In this document: piece after piece, positions 14,669-22,431 of the stretch
Layout of the letters: the number at the start of each line of letters is the position of its first letter
How positions within the stretch are numbered: the stretch's first letter is position 1
Source: Bacillota bacterium
GTDB lineage: Bacteria > Bacillota > Clostridia > Lachnospirales > Bianqueaceae
NCBI GenBank assembly: GCA_017634575.1
Contig: JAGBND010000042.1
Span: 1-34,461, forward strand
Direction of reading: 5' to 3'
Length of the DNA stretch: 34,461 nucleotides
Made by a program: the position numbers and the translations under genes
Notes under the pieces: generated by a model
Told to the model about the DNA's origin: nothing
Seen by the model: the letters and a program-made list of their open reading frames with translations, nothing else
The model's database searches: none

Positions 14669-16788
14669 AGCGAAATTCTCTCGGTCCCGGCATCGCGCAG
14701 GGTTCTTTTCAAAATCTGAATCCCCTTCGGCGGCAGGGTGATCCTGCCGGATACGAGACTGCCATCCAGAAGGGAATAATGGTCATAATAAACGCCGCCA
14801 TCGGCCAGGAGGGAGACCTGAACCGGTTCGGGATAGAAATTGTTCAGGAAAAGATAGGTTTGCTTTCCATCCGAGCGCACCGTGGCCTCTACCCCTTCCG
14901 GAATCTGATCCAGCACAGGCTTCAGGCCTAGTCGGATGCAAAGATCCTTAAAGAAATCCAGATAGAAGTCTTTCTTCATTCTGGCCGCCAGGTAGATCGC
15001 CTTTCCTTCTCCATAGGCATGAGCCGTAACGGCCGGATAGCCGGCATAAAAGTCGTGCAGGTAACGGCCAAGGACCTCTGCTTTGGTTCCGGCTGCCTCT
15101 TCCGGATCCAGGATGTGCGCCAGGCCGCAGTAAAAATGCGCGGGATAGACTTTCCGGTTCCACTCGATTTCGTTATACTGCTCCGGATATAGGCTGTCCA
15201 GCTCCTCTTCCCAGATTCCCAGGGTCTCTTTGAGCGGTCCGGGAAATCCTCCCAGGAAGCAAAGATCCGTGTCGTTTACATAGCCGGTGATGCAGCTGGT
15301 AACCCAGGTGCCGCCGTTTTTGACAAACTGCTCTATTTTTTTCTCGAAGCCGTTTCTCAGCATGTACATAAGGGGGGTGACCACCAGCTGATATTTCTCC
15401 AGGTCACAGGTTTCATCGATAATATCCACGGGGATGCCCAGACGGTAAAAGGCTTCGTAGTATTCCAGCACCATCTCCTGGTAGTTTTTATGATCATTAT
15501 GGGCGAACTGCGCATCATCGTAGGCCCACCAGTTTTCCCAGTCGAAAAGAACCGCTGCCCTGGCAGGATAAGTGGTTCCGACGATTTCATCCAGGCCGGA
15601 GAGCGCTTTTCCCGTCTGACAGATCTCTTTAAAGATTCTGGTTTTTCCCTGTCCCTCGTGGTCAACCACCGCGCCATGGAATTTTTCAGAGGATCCGCGG
15701 CTTTTGCGGAACTGGAAATACATGACGCTGTCGCTTCCATGGGCAACCGCCTGCATGCTGTGGGACAGATGCGCTCCCGGCGCATAAATTTTGGATACTG
15801 GCTGCCAGTTCACGGCGGAGGGGCAGCTTTCCATCAGGAGGAATGGCTTGCCTTTCTTCAGAGACCGGAACAGGTCATGCATAAAGGCTGTCTCCATGGC
15901 AACCGAGGCATCCTCCCGGGTATTCTTCCACAGGGGATAGTTGTCCCAGGATACCACGTCCAGCTGATCCGCCAGCTGAAAATAGTTGATGGGTTTAAAC
16001 CAGCGCATCAGGTTGGCGGTGCAGGGCTTATCCGGCGTAATTTTCTTCAGGGGAGCCGTTTCCAGCTCATAAAAATCCACATATTGCCAGGTGGTAAACC
16101 GATGCCAGTCCAGGTTCAGACCATGAAGATTCATGTCGCCCCGTTCAGTGGGCGGCTCGATCTGGGAAAAATCATCGAACCGATGGGACCAGAAGGTGGT
16201 CCACCAGGCATCGTTCAGGGCATCGATGGTGCCGTAGCGGGCCTTTAAAAAGTCTCTGAACCGCTCCTTGCAATAGGGACAGTAGCAGGCGCTGTCGCCG
16301 CTGCCGCCGTATTCGTTGGAGATATGCCACATGCCCAGAGCGGGATGGTCTTTATAGCGTTCAGCCAGAAGGGTGTTGATTTTCGTGACCTTCTCCCTGA
16401 AATAGGGGGAAGACAGACAGGCGTTGTGCCGCCCGCCGAACTCGTTTCTGACGCCGTTTCGCTCGATTCTCAAAACTTCGGGATGTTTTTTGGCCATCCA
16501 GACCGGGCGCGCGCCGGAGGGCGTAGCCAGGTTGGCCTTCATGCCGTTCTCGGCCAAAAGGTCCATCACCTCATCCAGCCAGGAAAAATCATAGACATCC
16601 TCTTCCGGCTCCAGCATGCTCCAGGAAAAAATGCCGATGGATAATACATTGATGCCTGCCTCTTTGGCCAGGCGCATATCCTGGGGCCAGATGGTATCCT
16701 TCATTTTGATCCACTGTTCCGGGTTGTAATCCGCTCCGTGAAGGATGTGGGGAACAGAAGCAATAACGGGCTTATAACGATTAGACAT
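14665..16788 (-). CDS. GH42 beta-galactosidase
   Basis: This is a 707-residue cytoplasmic glycoside hydrolase family 42 enzyme. The TIM barrel starts at GADYNPEQW. The acid/base is Glu159 in WHISNEYGG and the nucleophile is Glu320 in LLMES. A structural zinc site is suggested by Cys124 and the ACYCPYC cluster (Cys168, 170 and 173), as in Thermus-type GH42. The family trimerisation domain (~400-600) and a small C-terminal beta domain follow. There is no signal peptide, so it acts on imported oligosaccharides such as lacto- or galacto-oligosaccharides, or on arabinogalactan-derived galactosides or alpha-L-arabinosides. The start has AAGAGGA 6 nt upstream. The stop overlaps the EutH-like start (ATGA). 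The upstream MATE gene ends 68 nt before it. That gap holds only a 6-bp hairpin without a U-tract, so read-through from MATE is likely. Confidence 0.93.
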   Translation of the reverse strand: MSNRYKPVIASVPHILHGADYNPEQWIKMKDTIWPQDMRLAKEAGINVLSIGIFSWSMLEPEEDVYDFSWLDEVMDLLAENGMKANLATPSGARPVWMAKKHPEVLRIERNGVRNEFGGRHNACLSSPYFREKVTKINTLLAERYKDHPALGMWHISNEYGGSGDSACYCPYCKERFRDFLKARYGTIDALNDAWWTTFWSHRFDDFSQIEPPTERGDMNLHGLNLDWHRFTTWQYVDFYELETAPLKKITPDKPCTANLMRWFKPINYFQLADQLDVVSWDNYPLWKNTREDASVAMETAFMHDLFRSLKKGKPFLLMESCPSAVNWQPVSKIYAPGAHLSHSMQAVAHGSDSVMYFQFRKSRGSSEKFHGAVVDHEGQGKTRIFKEICQTGKALSGLDEIVGTTYPARAAVLFDWENWWAYDDAQFAHNDHKNYQEMVLEYYEAFYRLGIPVDIIDETCDLEKYQLVVTPLMYMLRNGFEKKIEQFVKNGGTWVTSCITGYVNDTDLCFLGGFPGPLKETLGIWEEELDSLYPEQYNEIEWNRKVYPAHFYCGLAHILDPEEAAGTKAEVLGRYLHDFYAGYPAVTAHAYGEGKAIYLAARMKKDFYLDFFKDLCIRLGLKPVLDQIPEGVEATVRSDGKQTYLFLNNFYPEPVQVSLLADGGVYYDHYSLLDGSLVSGRITLPPKGIQILKRTLRDAGTERISL

Positions 16789-16856
16789 AATATTCCTCTT
16801 TCCGCTGTCATGCTCCCATCGCTGATCAAAGGATGGGGCGTTCCGGCTGAGTATTA

Positions 16857-18212
16857 TTAAACGGCTGCCTGGGCAAAGAGCTTCTTTCGGGTGATCAGAT
16901 ATGCCGTTGTCATGACAATGCCTGTAATGACCCAGGAGATGGGATAGACCATCATCAAAGTAGAAAACTCATGGTGTATGGATACCACCGTGAAAACCCA
17001 GATCAAGCGGAATGCGCAGGTTCCGCAGATGGAAATGATCATCGGGGTCAGGGATTTGCCCATGCCTCTCAGGCAGCCGCCGCTGATCTCGTAGGTTCCG
17101 ATCAGGAAATGAACGCTGAGGGTGATGGTAATGCGCATCATGGCGTAGGTGATTACCTCGGGGTCCGTGGTGAAAAGCTGAATCAGCGTTCCTCTCAGCA
17201 GGAAAATCAGCAGGCAAAGCACGACGCCAACGCCGATGCCTAAGCCAAACACGATGCGGAACACCTTCTTGCACCGGTCATATTTGCCGGCCGCAAAGTT
17301 CTGGGAGGTAAAGGTAACGCCGGCCTGCACAAAGCTATTGATGACGCAGAAATCGATAAAGTCAAAGTTCTGGGCTGCGGTATTGCCGGCCACGGCGAGA
17401 GAGCCAAAGCTGTTCACAGAGCTTTGGATGACCACATTGGAAAGAGAAAAGACGGTTCCCTGAAGGCCAGCCGGAAGCCCTACCCTGAGGGTTGTGATCA
17501 GATCGCTTTTCCGGATGCGGATCTTTTTGATGGAAAGACGGAAATCCTCTTCTTCCCTGGCCAGGAAAAACCAGACCATCGCCGCACTGATCACGTTGGA
17601 CGCGACGGTTGCCACCGCAACGCCGATGACGTGCAGATGGAAAACCACTACCAGAAGCAGGTTCAGCAGCACATTCAGAACGCCGCCGATGGTCATGGCG
17701 ATCAGCGGCCGTTTGCTGTCGCCCTTGCTTCTTAAAATGGCCGAACCGAAGTTATATACCATAATAAACGGCACGGCAAAGAAATAGATGCGCAGATACA
17801 GTGCTGCCAGATCGATGACGTCCTGGGGTGCGCTCATCAGCATCAAAAGGGGTTTTGCGAGAAACATGCCCAGCACAAACACGATCATGCCGCAGGCGAG
17901 GGAAATGCCGATGGTGGAATGAACCGCTGCATTAATCTCTTCCCTTTGTCCGCGGCCGATCATGGAAGCAATCAGCACGTTGGAGCCCAGGGAAAGACCC
18001 ATAAAGAGGGAAAGCAGCAGGCTGATGAGTGAAGAGTTGGAGCCCACTGCCGCCATGGCCGTTGAACTGGCAAAGCGCCCCACTACGGCCAGATCGGCCG
18101 CATTGAAAAGCTGCTGAAGCACGCTGGTAGCTGCCAGAGGCAGCGCAAACATGACGATCTTGTCTACCAGGGAGCCATTTAACATATCGACACGGGTACT
18201 TTTAGAAGACAT
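16857..18212 (-). CDS. MATE-family efflux transporter
   Basis: This is a 451-residue, 12-TM MATE (MOP superfamily) protein with two homologous halves. It begins with the typical LNGSLVDKIVMFALPLAATSVLQQLFNAADLAVVGRF segment and carries ALYLRIYFFAVPF and GDSKRPL loops common to the DinF/NorM-like Firmicute group. Such proteins export cationic drugs, lipids or metabolites using sodium or proton gradients. The start has AAAGGA 6 nt upstream. The leader contains a terminator-like hairpin with U6 (18236-18260) downstream of a promoter at 18304-18332, suggesting attenuation. It is the first gene of a seven-gene same-strand run down to the RND exporter. It is divergent from the E2-like acyltransferase. 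Confidence 0.92.
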   Translation of the reverse strand: MSSKSTRVDMLNGSLVDKIVMFALPLAATSVLQQLFNAADLAVVGRFASSTAMAAVGSNSSLISLLLSLFMGLSLGSNVLIASMIGRGQREEINAAVHSTIGISLACGMIVFVLGMFLAKPLLMLMSAPQDVIDLAALYLRIYFFAVPFIMVYNFGSAILRSKGDSKRPLIAMTIGGVLNVLLNLLLVVVFHLHVIGVAVATVASNVISAAMVWFFLAREEEDFRLSIKKIRIRKSDLITTLRVGLPAGLQGTVFSLSNVVIQSSVNSFGSLAVAGNTAAQNFDFIDFCVINSFVQAGVTFTSQNFAAGKYDRCKKVFRIVFGLGIGVGVVLCLLIFLLRGTLIQLFTTDPEVITYAMMRITITLSVHFLIGTYEISGGCLRGMGKSLTPMIISICGTCAFRLIWVFTVVSIHHEFSTLMMVYPISWVITGIVMTTAYLITRKKLFAQAAV

Positions 18213-18235
18213 TCGTTTTCCTTTGCTGAATAGGT

Positions 18236-18260
18236 AAAAAACCGGCGCACTTTGCGGCGG
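18236..18260 (-). terminator. Attenuator-like intrinsic terminator in the MATE 5' leader
   Basis: On the minus strand a stem of 7 out of 8 paired bases (complement of 18242-18249 with 18253-18260, one C-C mismatch) encloses a 3-nt loop. It is followed at once by six U residues (complement of 18236-18241). It sits between the promoter at 18304-18332 and the MATE ribosome binding site, so it would cut transcription before the gene unless prevented from folding. Confidence 0.6.
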
Positions 18261-18270
18261 ATGGGTTAAT

Positions 18271-18287
18271 TCTGCGTTTCAGGCAGA
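18271..18287 (-). promoter_or_regulatory. Upstream leader hairpin of the MATE transcript
   Basis: TCTGC (18271-18275) pairs with GCAGA (18283-18287) around a 7-nt loop, forming a hairpin between the transcription start and the attenuator-like hairpin. Its CGCA arm segment could instead pair with the TGCG arm of the terminator hairpin, a possible anti-terminator. This is an inference from base pairing by eye. Confidence 0.35.
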
Positions 18288-18303
18288 GAGAAGTAATCAA
18301 TTT

Positions 18304-18332
18304 ATCATACCGCGAAACTCACCCCAGAACAA
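18304..18332 (-). promoter_or_regulatory. Promoter for MATE and downstream operon
   Basis: On the minus strand there is a -35 box TTGTTC (complement of 18327-18332), a 17-bp spacer and a -10 box TATGAT (complement of 18304-18309). It would give a leader of about 85 nt to the MATE ATG. The 18213-18519 interval has no gene; it holds this promoter, two leader hairpins and the divergent acyltransferase promoter. Confidence 0.6.
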
Positions 18333-18438
18333 GTGGAAATTCTTACGAAAATTCATCGATTCTGCGCAATATCTTGACAGATAGAAAAGGGAGATCATTT
18401 CTGCACAAAAGAGCCTCCGGACATTTACGGAAGACCGC

Positions 18439-18468
18439 TTGACATTTGACATCAAATGTCATTATAAT
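18439..18468 (+). promoter_or_regulatory. Strong promoter with embedded palindromic operator
   Basis: A perfect TTGACA (18439-18444) and perfect TATAAT (18463-18468) are separated by 18 bp. Between and overlapping them lies GACATTTGACATCAAATGTC (18441-18460), a 9-bp perfect inverted repeat with a 2-bp centre. This is the usual geometry for a repressor operator (TetR- or MarR-type dimers bind such sites). The regulator is not encoded next to it. Confidence 0.75.
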
Positions 18469-18519
18469 CTAAACAATCATCTGGGTTTGATTAAAAAACC
18501 CTTGTAGAGGGAGATTGCT

Positions 18520-19341
18520 ATGAAAAGAGCCGATGGCGTACGCGTTAAAAACGAAGCCCCTATGTATTACCTGGTCCCGCATGTTCTTCCCAAACGATAT
18601 GATGCCATGAACATGTGCACGGTGGATATTCCCATCAAACCGATGCAGGATTACCGGAATGCAAAACGGAAGGAAGGCATCCAGATTTCCCATCTTGCTC
18701 TGGTCCTTTGCGCTTATATGCGGGCGGTGGAAAAGTTTCCTGCCTTAAACCGCTTTATTGCCAACAAGCGGATTTATCAGCGCAACGAGGTCTGCGCTTC
18801 CATGGTCGTCCTTCGCCCCGGCCACGAAAATGATACCATGGCAAAAATGTATTTCAATCCCAAAACCGATACGATTTTCGATGTTCAGCGGATCGTGGAC
18901 ACCTATATTAACGGAACAAGGGACGAAAACAATTCCAATTCACTGGATAAACTCATGGCGCTTATCATGAAATACGATTTTCTGGTGGCCGGCATTATGA
19001 ATGTGCTTCGCTTTGCCGACCGCCACGGACTGCTGCCGAAGGCCATCATCGACGCCAGTCCTTTCCACGCCACGCTGCTGATCACCAACCTGGCCAGCAT
19101 CCGCACCAACCATATTTACCATCATCTCTACGAGTTCGGCACCACCAGCGTGGGGATCGCGATGGGCAATCCCAGAGAAATCCCCCACACCACTGTAAAA
19201 GGCGAAATGACTCTGGAACGCTGCATTCCCCTTGGCATTGTCATGGATGAGCGCGTTGCCTCAGGCCACTATTTTGCACAGGTGTTCGCCTATGTGAAGG
19301 ATTTGCTGCGGCACCCGGAGAAAATGGAAAAACCTCTTTGA
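18520..19341 (+). CDS. Orphan E2-type (2-oxoacid dehydrogenase/CAT-fold) acyltransferase with degenerate active site
   Basis: This is a 273-residue protein resembling the catalytic domain of 2-oxoacid dehydrogenase E2 and chloramphenicol acetyltransferase. The N-terminal KRYDAMNMCTVDIPI strand and an ISHLALVLCAYMRAV helix fit the fold. Near the C-terminus LGIVMDERVASGHYFAQVF (~238-256) aligns with the E2 signature DHRxxDG, but the catalytic His is Glu244 and the Asp is Ser248. There is no lipoyl or subunit-binding domain and no E1 or E3 gene nearby. It may therefore be catalytically altered, a binding protein, or use another residue. The start has an AGAGGGAGA site. A strong promoter with a palindromic operator precedes it, and a long structured inverted repeat begins 4 bp after the stop. 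Family call moderate; activity unknown. Confidence 0.65.
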   Translation: MKRADGVRVKNEAPMYYLVPHVLPKRYDAMNMCTVDIPIKPMQDYRNAKRKEGIQISHLALVLCAYMRAVEKFPALNRFIANKRIYQRNEVCASMVVLRPGHENDTMAKMYFNPKTDTIFDVQRIVDTYINGTRDENNSNSLDKLMALIMKYDFLVAGIMNVLRFADRHGLLPKAIIDASPFHATLLITNLASIRTNHIYHHLYEFGTTSVGIAMGNPREIPHTTVKGEMTLERCIPLGIVMDERVASGHYFAQVFAYVKDLLRHPEKMEKPL

Positions 19342-19345
19342 CGTC

Positions 19346-19444
19346 GCAGCCATATATCCTGTCTGCATACTCTGCCGCAGCCTTGACTGTGTATAGAATT
19401 CTTCATAGTTGCGGAAGCCGTCTGCAGGCAGGATATATGGCTGC
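19346..19444. repeat. Long structured inverted repeat (possible 3'-UTR RNA or palindromic element)
   Basis: The outer arms at 19346-19367 and 19423-19444 are 22-bp inverted repeats with one mismatch that would be a G-U pair in one RNA strand. Inside, CCGCA (19375-19379) pairs with TGCGG (19410-19414), and ACTGTG (19386-19391) pairs with CATAGT (19404-19409), leaving a 12-nt loop. The element starts 4 bp after the acyltransferase stop codon. There is no U-tract directly after it, so it is not a standard terminator. It could be a 3'-UTR stabiliser, a small RNA or a miniature mobile palindrome. Confidence 0.75.
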
Positions 19445-19523
19445 TCTGTTTTGGTGGGAGGAAGGATCCAAATGGTCGGTATTAATTATATTCTATTGAA
19501 CAATGATTGATTGCTTGAAGAAA

Positions 19524-19553
19524 AAAGGACGCTTGACGCGTCCTTTCTCTTTT
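19524..19553. terminator. Bidirectional intrinsic terminator between acyltransferase and GH3 genes
   Basis: AAAGGACGC (19524-19532), a 5-nt loop and GCGTCCTTT (19538-19546) form a perfect 9-bp stem. On the plus strand it is followed by CTCTTTT. On the minus strand it runs into six T residues, so it can end transcription from the GH3 gene and from the convergent acyltransferase gene. The rest of 19445-19612 shows nothing else I can support. Confidence 0.85.
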
Positions 19554-19612
19554 AGGTACATTGAGTATTTTTTGCTATATTAAGTGCGTTTAGTGCATGA
19601 ATTATACAGCTC

Positions 19613-21904
19613 TTATACGCCCATGTTCTCGGGTTTTGTAAGAGCGGGAACAGCGTACTTTTTGACGCGGTCGTCGCAGATGACGCCGGCGTAGTTGAGG
19701 CCGTAGGCAAAGTCATATTTGTGTCCGACGGAGTCGGTATAGCATTCCATGTCTCTCGGAACATCCTCAAACTGTTTTTCTACATCGTCCATGTCTTTGG
19801 GCATCTGCATGGGCAACAGTCCTGAGGGCTCGCTTGCGCCGCAGACGACTGCTGCCAGCGCTTCAGAGGATGCGGTTCCTCCGCCGTAGTTGGAGAGCTG
19901 GGAGAAGGTAACCAGGATGCCATCCACCGCAGGCTCGAACTCGTGGAAGCACAGCGGACGGCCGGTGAACATGGCTACCACGGAGGGAACGCCAAGTCTC
20001 TTTGCGGTTTCAGCCATTTCAAGGATCTGATCCAGCTGTTCTTCGTTGGTGGTCAGGGCTTTGCGTCCGAAGTAGCTGCGGTTTTCCTTGGTGCCGTCGT
20101 CCAGGGTATCACCGGCAATGGAAACCTTGCGCACATAGGGTCCATCCGCAACATAAGGTCTGTACTGACGGGTCAGCGGCACGAATTCGTGATCTTCGTT
20201 CCGGCCGTCCTGCGGGAAGGAGTTACCCGGTTCCTTGGCAGGAATCAGGATCAGGTCAATGTCCTTCAGCTCTTCATCCGTCAGACGGGTAATGTTGGCG
20301 CCGTCTACATGATCCGTGATGACATCGAAATATTTGGCTGCCATCTCCAGACTGATGGGATAGCTTGCCTTCGGCTCGGACTGAACGATACCGCGCACAT
20401 GATCCATTTCCTTGTGCGGCGCTTCATACAGAGCGGGCATATAAACCTTGATGCGGCCATCATGCGGACGGATCGCGCCGTTTTCATTTTTCACCATAAC
20501 GACGGATTTAATCTGAGCCTTCAGCGCTTCTGCCTGCTTGTCGGCGCTGTTTACGTCTGCCAGCGCAGCTTCCTCATCCAGATAGGGATCCTCGAAAAGA
20601 CCGGTCATGAAATATCCCTGCAGCAGACGCTGAGCGGAATGGGCAAAGGCCTCGTCCATCACTTCCTTGCCGACCTTCTCGCAGCCATAGTGGTAGGCAT
20701 CGATCAGCACCTGGGGATTGGAGCAGCCGCCCATCTGGTCGACGCCGACCATGATGGCAATAAAAGCGCGCTCAGCCGGATCCACATCCGGATCTTCGAT
20801 ATGTTTGCCCCAGCCGCAGGAACGTTTGCCTTCCTTTTTGCCTTCGTTCAGGACCATCCAGTCGGTGCAGACAACGCCGGTGAAGCCGTATCTCTTGCGC
20901 AGCAGCTGGTTGATCTTGTAATCAGAGAAGCTGGAGCCAACGGGCTCGCCAAGGGAACCATCCTCTTCAAAGGCAGCCGAATAAGAGCTCATGATAGCGG
21001 CAGCGGAACCGGTTTTGCCGTTCAGCTTGAAGGCGCCGTCAACAAAGGGAACCATCAGGGCTTCGAAGTTCTTGCCGGGGTAAACGGCATATTTGCCGCC
21101 TTCCAGGTGCGCCTCTCTTCCGCCCTCCGTGGTGCCTTCGCCGGTCCAGTGCTTGGCCATGGCCGTAATGGAATCCTTGCCCCAGCCCAGGTCATTTCCG
21201 TTTTCGTCGTAGGTGCTCTGCAGACCGTCGCAGAAAGCGCGGGCCATATCACGGGAAAGAGCGGGATCTTCACCAAAGGTGCCGCTGTTTCTGAACCATC
21301 TGGGCTCGGAGGAAATATCTACCTGCGGCGCCAGGAAGCAGGCAACGCCCAGGTCTCTGAGCTCCCTGGACTGGCATTTTGCGGATTCCAGCGCAATCTC
21401 CGGATCGAAGGTGGCTGCCAGAGACAGGTTGCCGGGCCAGTCGGAAACGCCTTGTCCGTTTCTGGGATCCGATGCGAAATAGCAGGGAATGCCAAAGTCT
21501 TTGCCTTCTACATAGCGCTGCATGTTGTTGGACCAGGCAATCTGAACCTCATCCGGAATTCCGCCCATGCCGCAGGAATTCAGCACGCTGCGCAGATGCT
21601 GGTTCAGGAAGGTCTTCTGTTCGTCATTGACATCCTTGCCGATATTGAATTGATGGGCAGAGAAGCACATCAGACCGGCAACCTGTTCGACGCTTAAGCG
21701 TTTTGCCAGATCATCCGCGCGCTCCTCGGGAGAAAGACGCCAGTCCTCATAAGGCAAAAGCTCACCTGTCTTAGCCAGGTCCTTAAAGGCAAAGCCATCC
21801 TTTTCGATGATTTTAACACCGCTTTCGGGGCTATAGGTAAGCCGTTTTCCGCCCTCATTCTCCACGATGTTAAACGCATACTTGGTTTGTTTCTCAGTCC
21901 ACAT
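19613..21904 (-). CDS. Glycoside hydrolase family 3 protein (beta-glucosidase/exo-glycosidase type)
   Basis: This is a 763-residue GH3 enzyme. The N-terminal TIM-barrel domain contains the substrate-binding KHW (Lys251-His252) and the nucleophile Asp348 in VVCTDWMV. The alpha/beta C-terminal domain has the FSQLSNYGGGTASSEALAAVVCG segment, and a short tail follows. There is no signal peptide, so it should be cytoplasmic. GH3 enzymes release terminal glucose, xylose, arabinose or GlcNAc; the exact specificity is not readable here. The start has a perfect AAGGAGG site 5 nt upstream. It follows a 131-aa unknown protein by 42 nt, probably in the same transcript from the promoter at 22432-22460. 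The bidirectional terminator at 19524-19553 lies 60 nt after the stop. Confidence 0.9.
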   Translation of the reverse strand: MWTEKQTKYAFNIVENEGGKRLTYSPESGVKIIEKDGFAFKDLAKTGELLPYEDWRLSPEERADDLAKRLSVEQVAGLMCFSAHQFNIGKDVNDEQKTFLNQHLRSVLNSCGMGGIPDEVQIAWSNNMQRYVEGKDFGIPCYFASDPRNGQGVSDWPGNLSLAATFDPEIALESAKCQSRELRDLGVACFLAPQVDISSEPRWFRNSGTFGEDPALSRDMARAFCDGLQSTYDENGNDLGWGKDSITAMAKHWTGEGTTEGGREAHLEGGKYAVYPGKNFEALMVPFVDGAFKLNGKTGSAAAIMSSYSAAFEEDGSLGEPVGSSFSDYKINQLLRKRYGFTGVVCTDWMVLNEGKKEGKRSCGWGKHIEDPDVDPAERAFIAIMVGVDQMGGCSNPQVLIDAYHYGCEKVGKEVMDEAFAHSAQRLLQGYFMTGLFEDPYLDEEAALADVNSADKQAEALKAQIKSVVMVKNENGAIRPHDGRIKVYMPALYEAPHKEMDHVRGIVQSEPKASYPISLEMAAKYFDVITDHVDGANITRLTDEELKDIDLILIPAKEPGNSFPQDGRNEDHEFVPLTRQYRPYVADGPYVRKVSIAGDTLDDGTKENRSYFGRKALTTNEEQLDQILEMAETAKRLGVPSVVAMFTGRPLCFHEFEPAVDGILVTFSQLSNYGGGTASSEALAAVVCGASEPSGLLPMQMPKDMDDVEKQFEDVPRDMECYTDSVGHKYDFAYGLNYAGVICDDRVKKYAVPALTKPENMGV

Positions 21905-21946
21905 AGGGTCCTCCTTAAAATATATGTTAGTGATGTACTGACAATA

Positions 21947-22342
21947 TTATTTTCCGTCTATGATATCCGCAAGATCCAGGCCAAGCAGCTGTTTTGCCTT
22001 GATTTTGGCAGCCTTCCGGGCTGACCAGTCGGCTTCGCCAAGCACAACCGACACATTGTAGGTGAACATAAACCGGACTAGATCCTCCACCGTGTTAATC
22101 TCGCCTAAATGAGCGGTTACCTCCGCTTCGAAGTTCTCTTCGTTTCTGCCTTCCGCTTCGGAACGATCCGCAAACACATGGGAAGGATCCACCTTTTCAA
22201 AGGTTCCTCCAATGGAATCATCATGAATTTTAAAGGTTCCGTCTTCATTGATTGCCATCAGCGTCCCATCGTAAACGCGTCCTCCGAAGGACCAGACATA
22301 AAAGACCAGATCACCGACTTTAAAACCGTTCGTATTAGCCAT
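21947..22342 (-). CDS. Small hypothetical protein upstream of GH3
   Basis: This is a 131-residue soluble protein. Residues ~5-55 look like a small beta-barrel with a Tudor/SH3-like rhythm (KVGDLVFYVWSFGGRVYDGTL, then FKIHDDSIGGTFEKVDPSHVF), followed by an acidic helical stretch and a C-terminal Lys/Ala-rich helix (ARKAAKIKAKQLLGL). I do not recognise a named family. The start has AGAGGA 7 nt upstream, and the gene lies 42 nt ahead of GH3 on the same strand, so co-expression is likely. Its function, and whether it relates to carbohydrate use, are unknown. Confidence 0.75.
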   Translation of the reverse strand: MANTNGFKVGDLVFYVWSFGGRVYDGTLMAINEDGTFKIHDDSIGGTFEKVDPSHVFADRSEAEGRNEENFEAEVTAHLGEINTVEDLVRFMFTYNVSVVLGEADWSARKAAKIKAKQLLGLDLADIIDGK

Positions 22343-22431
22343 AGCTTTTTCCTCTTCCGTAAAGATCTGAACATCAAAACTTTGCAGCTCTCCATTTTGG
22401 ATAACTGCAAAAGTCTTTGATTCTTTGTTAT

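Noticed and set aside
12866-14719. 617-codon plus-strand open frame
   Set aside because: It lies antisense to the PfkB and EutH-like genes, its translation is rich in His, Gln and Gly with no domain or TM pattern, and it has no ribosome binding site. It is a shadow of the real minus-strand genes.
16815-16837. 6-bp hairpin between MATE and GH42 as a terminator
   Set aside because: The stem CCCATC/GATGGG has an 11-nt loop and no U-tract on the minus strand, so transcription probably continues into GH42.
18445-18458. TTTGA/TCAAA half-sites read as a FabT-type fatty-acid operator
   Set aside because: The half-site spacing is 2 bp, not that of the FabT box as I recall it, and no fatty-acid genes are nearby. 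It is kept only as an unassigned palindrome.
19943-21697. 584-codon plus-strand open frame
   Set aside because: It is antisense to the GH3 gene, whose catalytic motifs are intact. No start signal or family features were seen.
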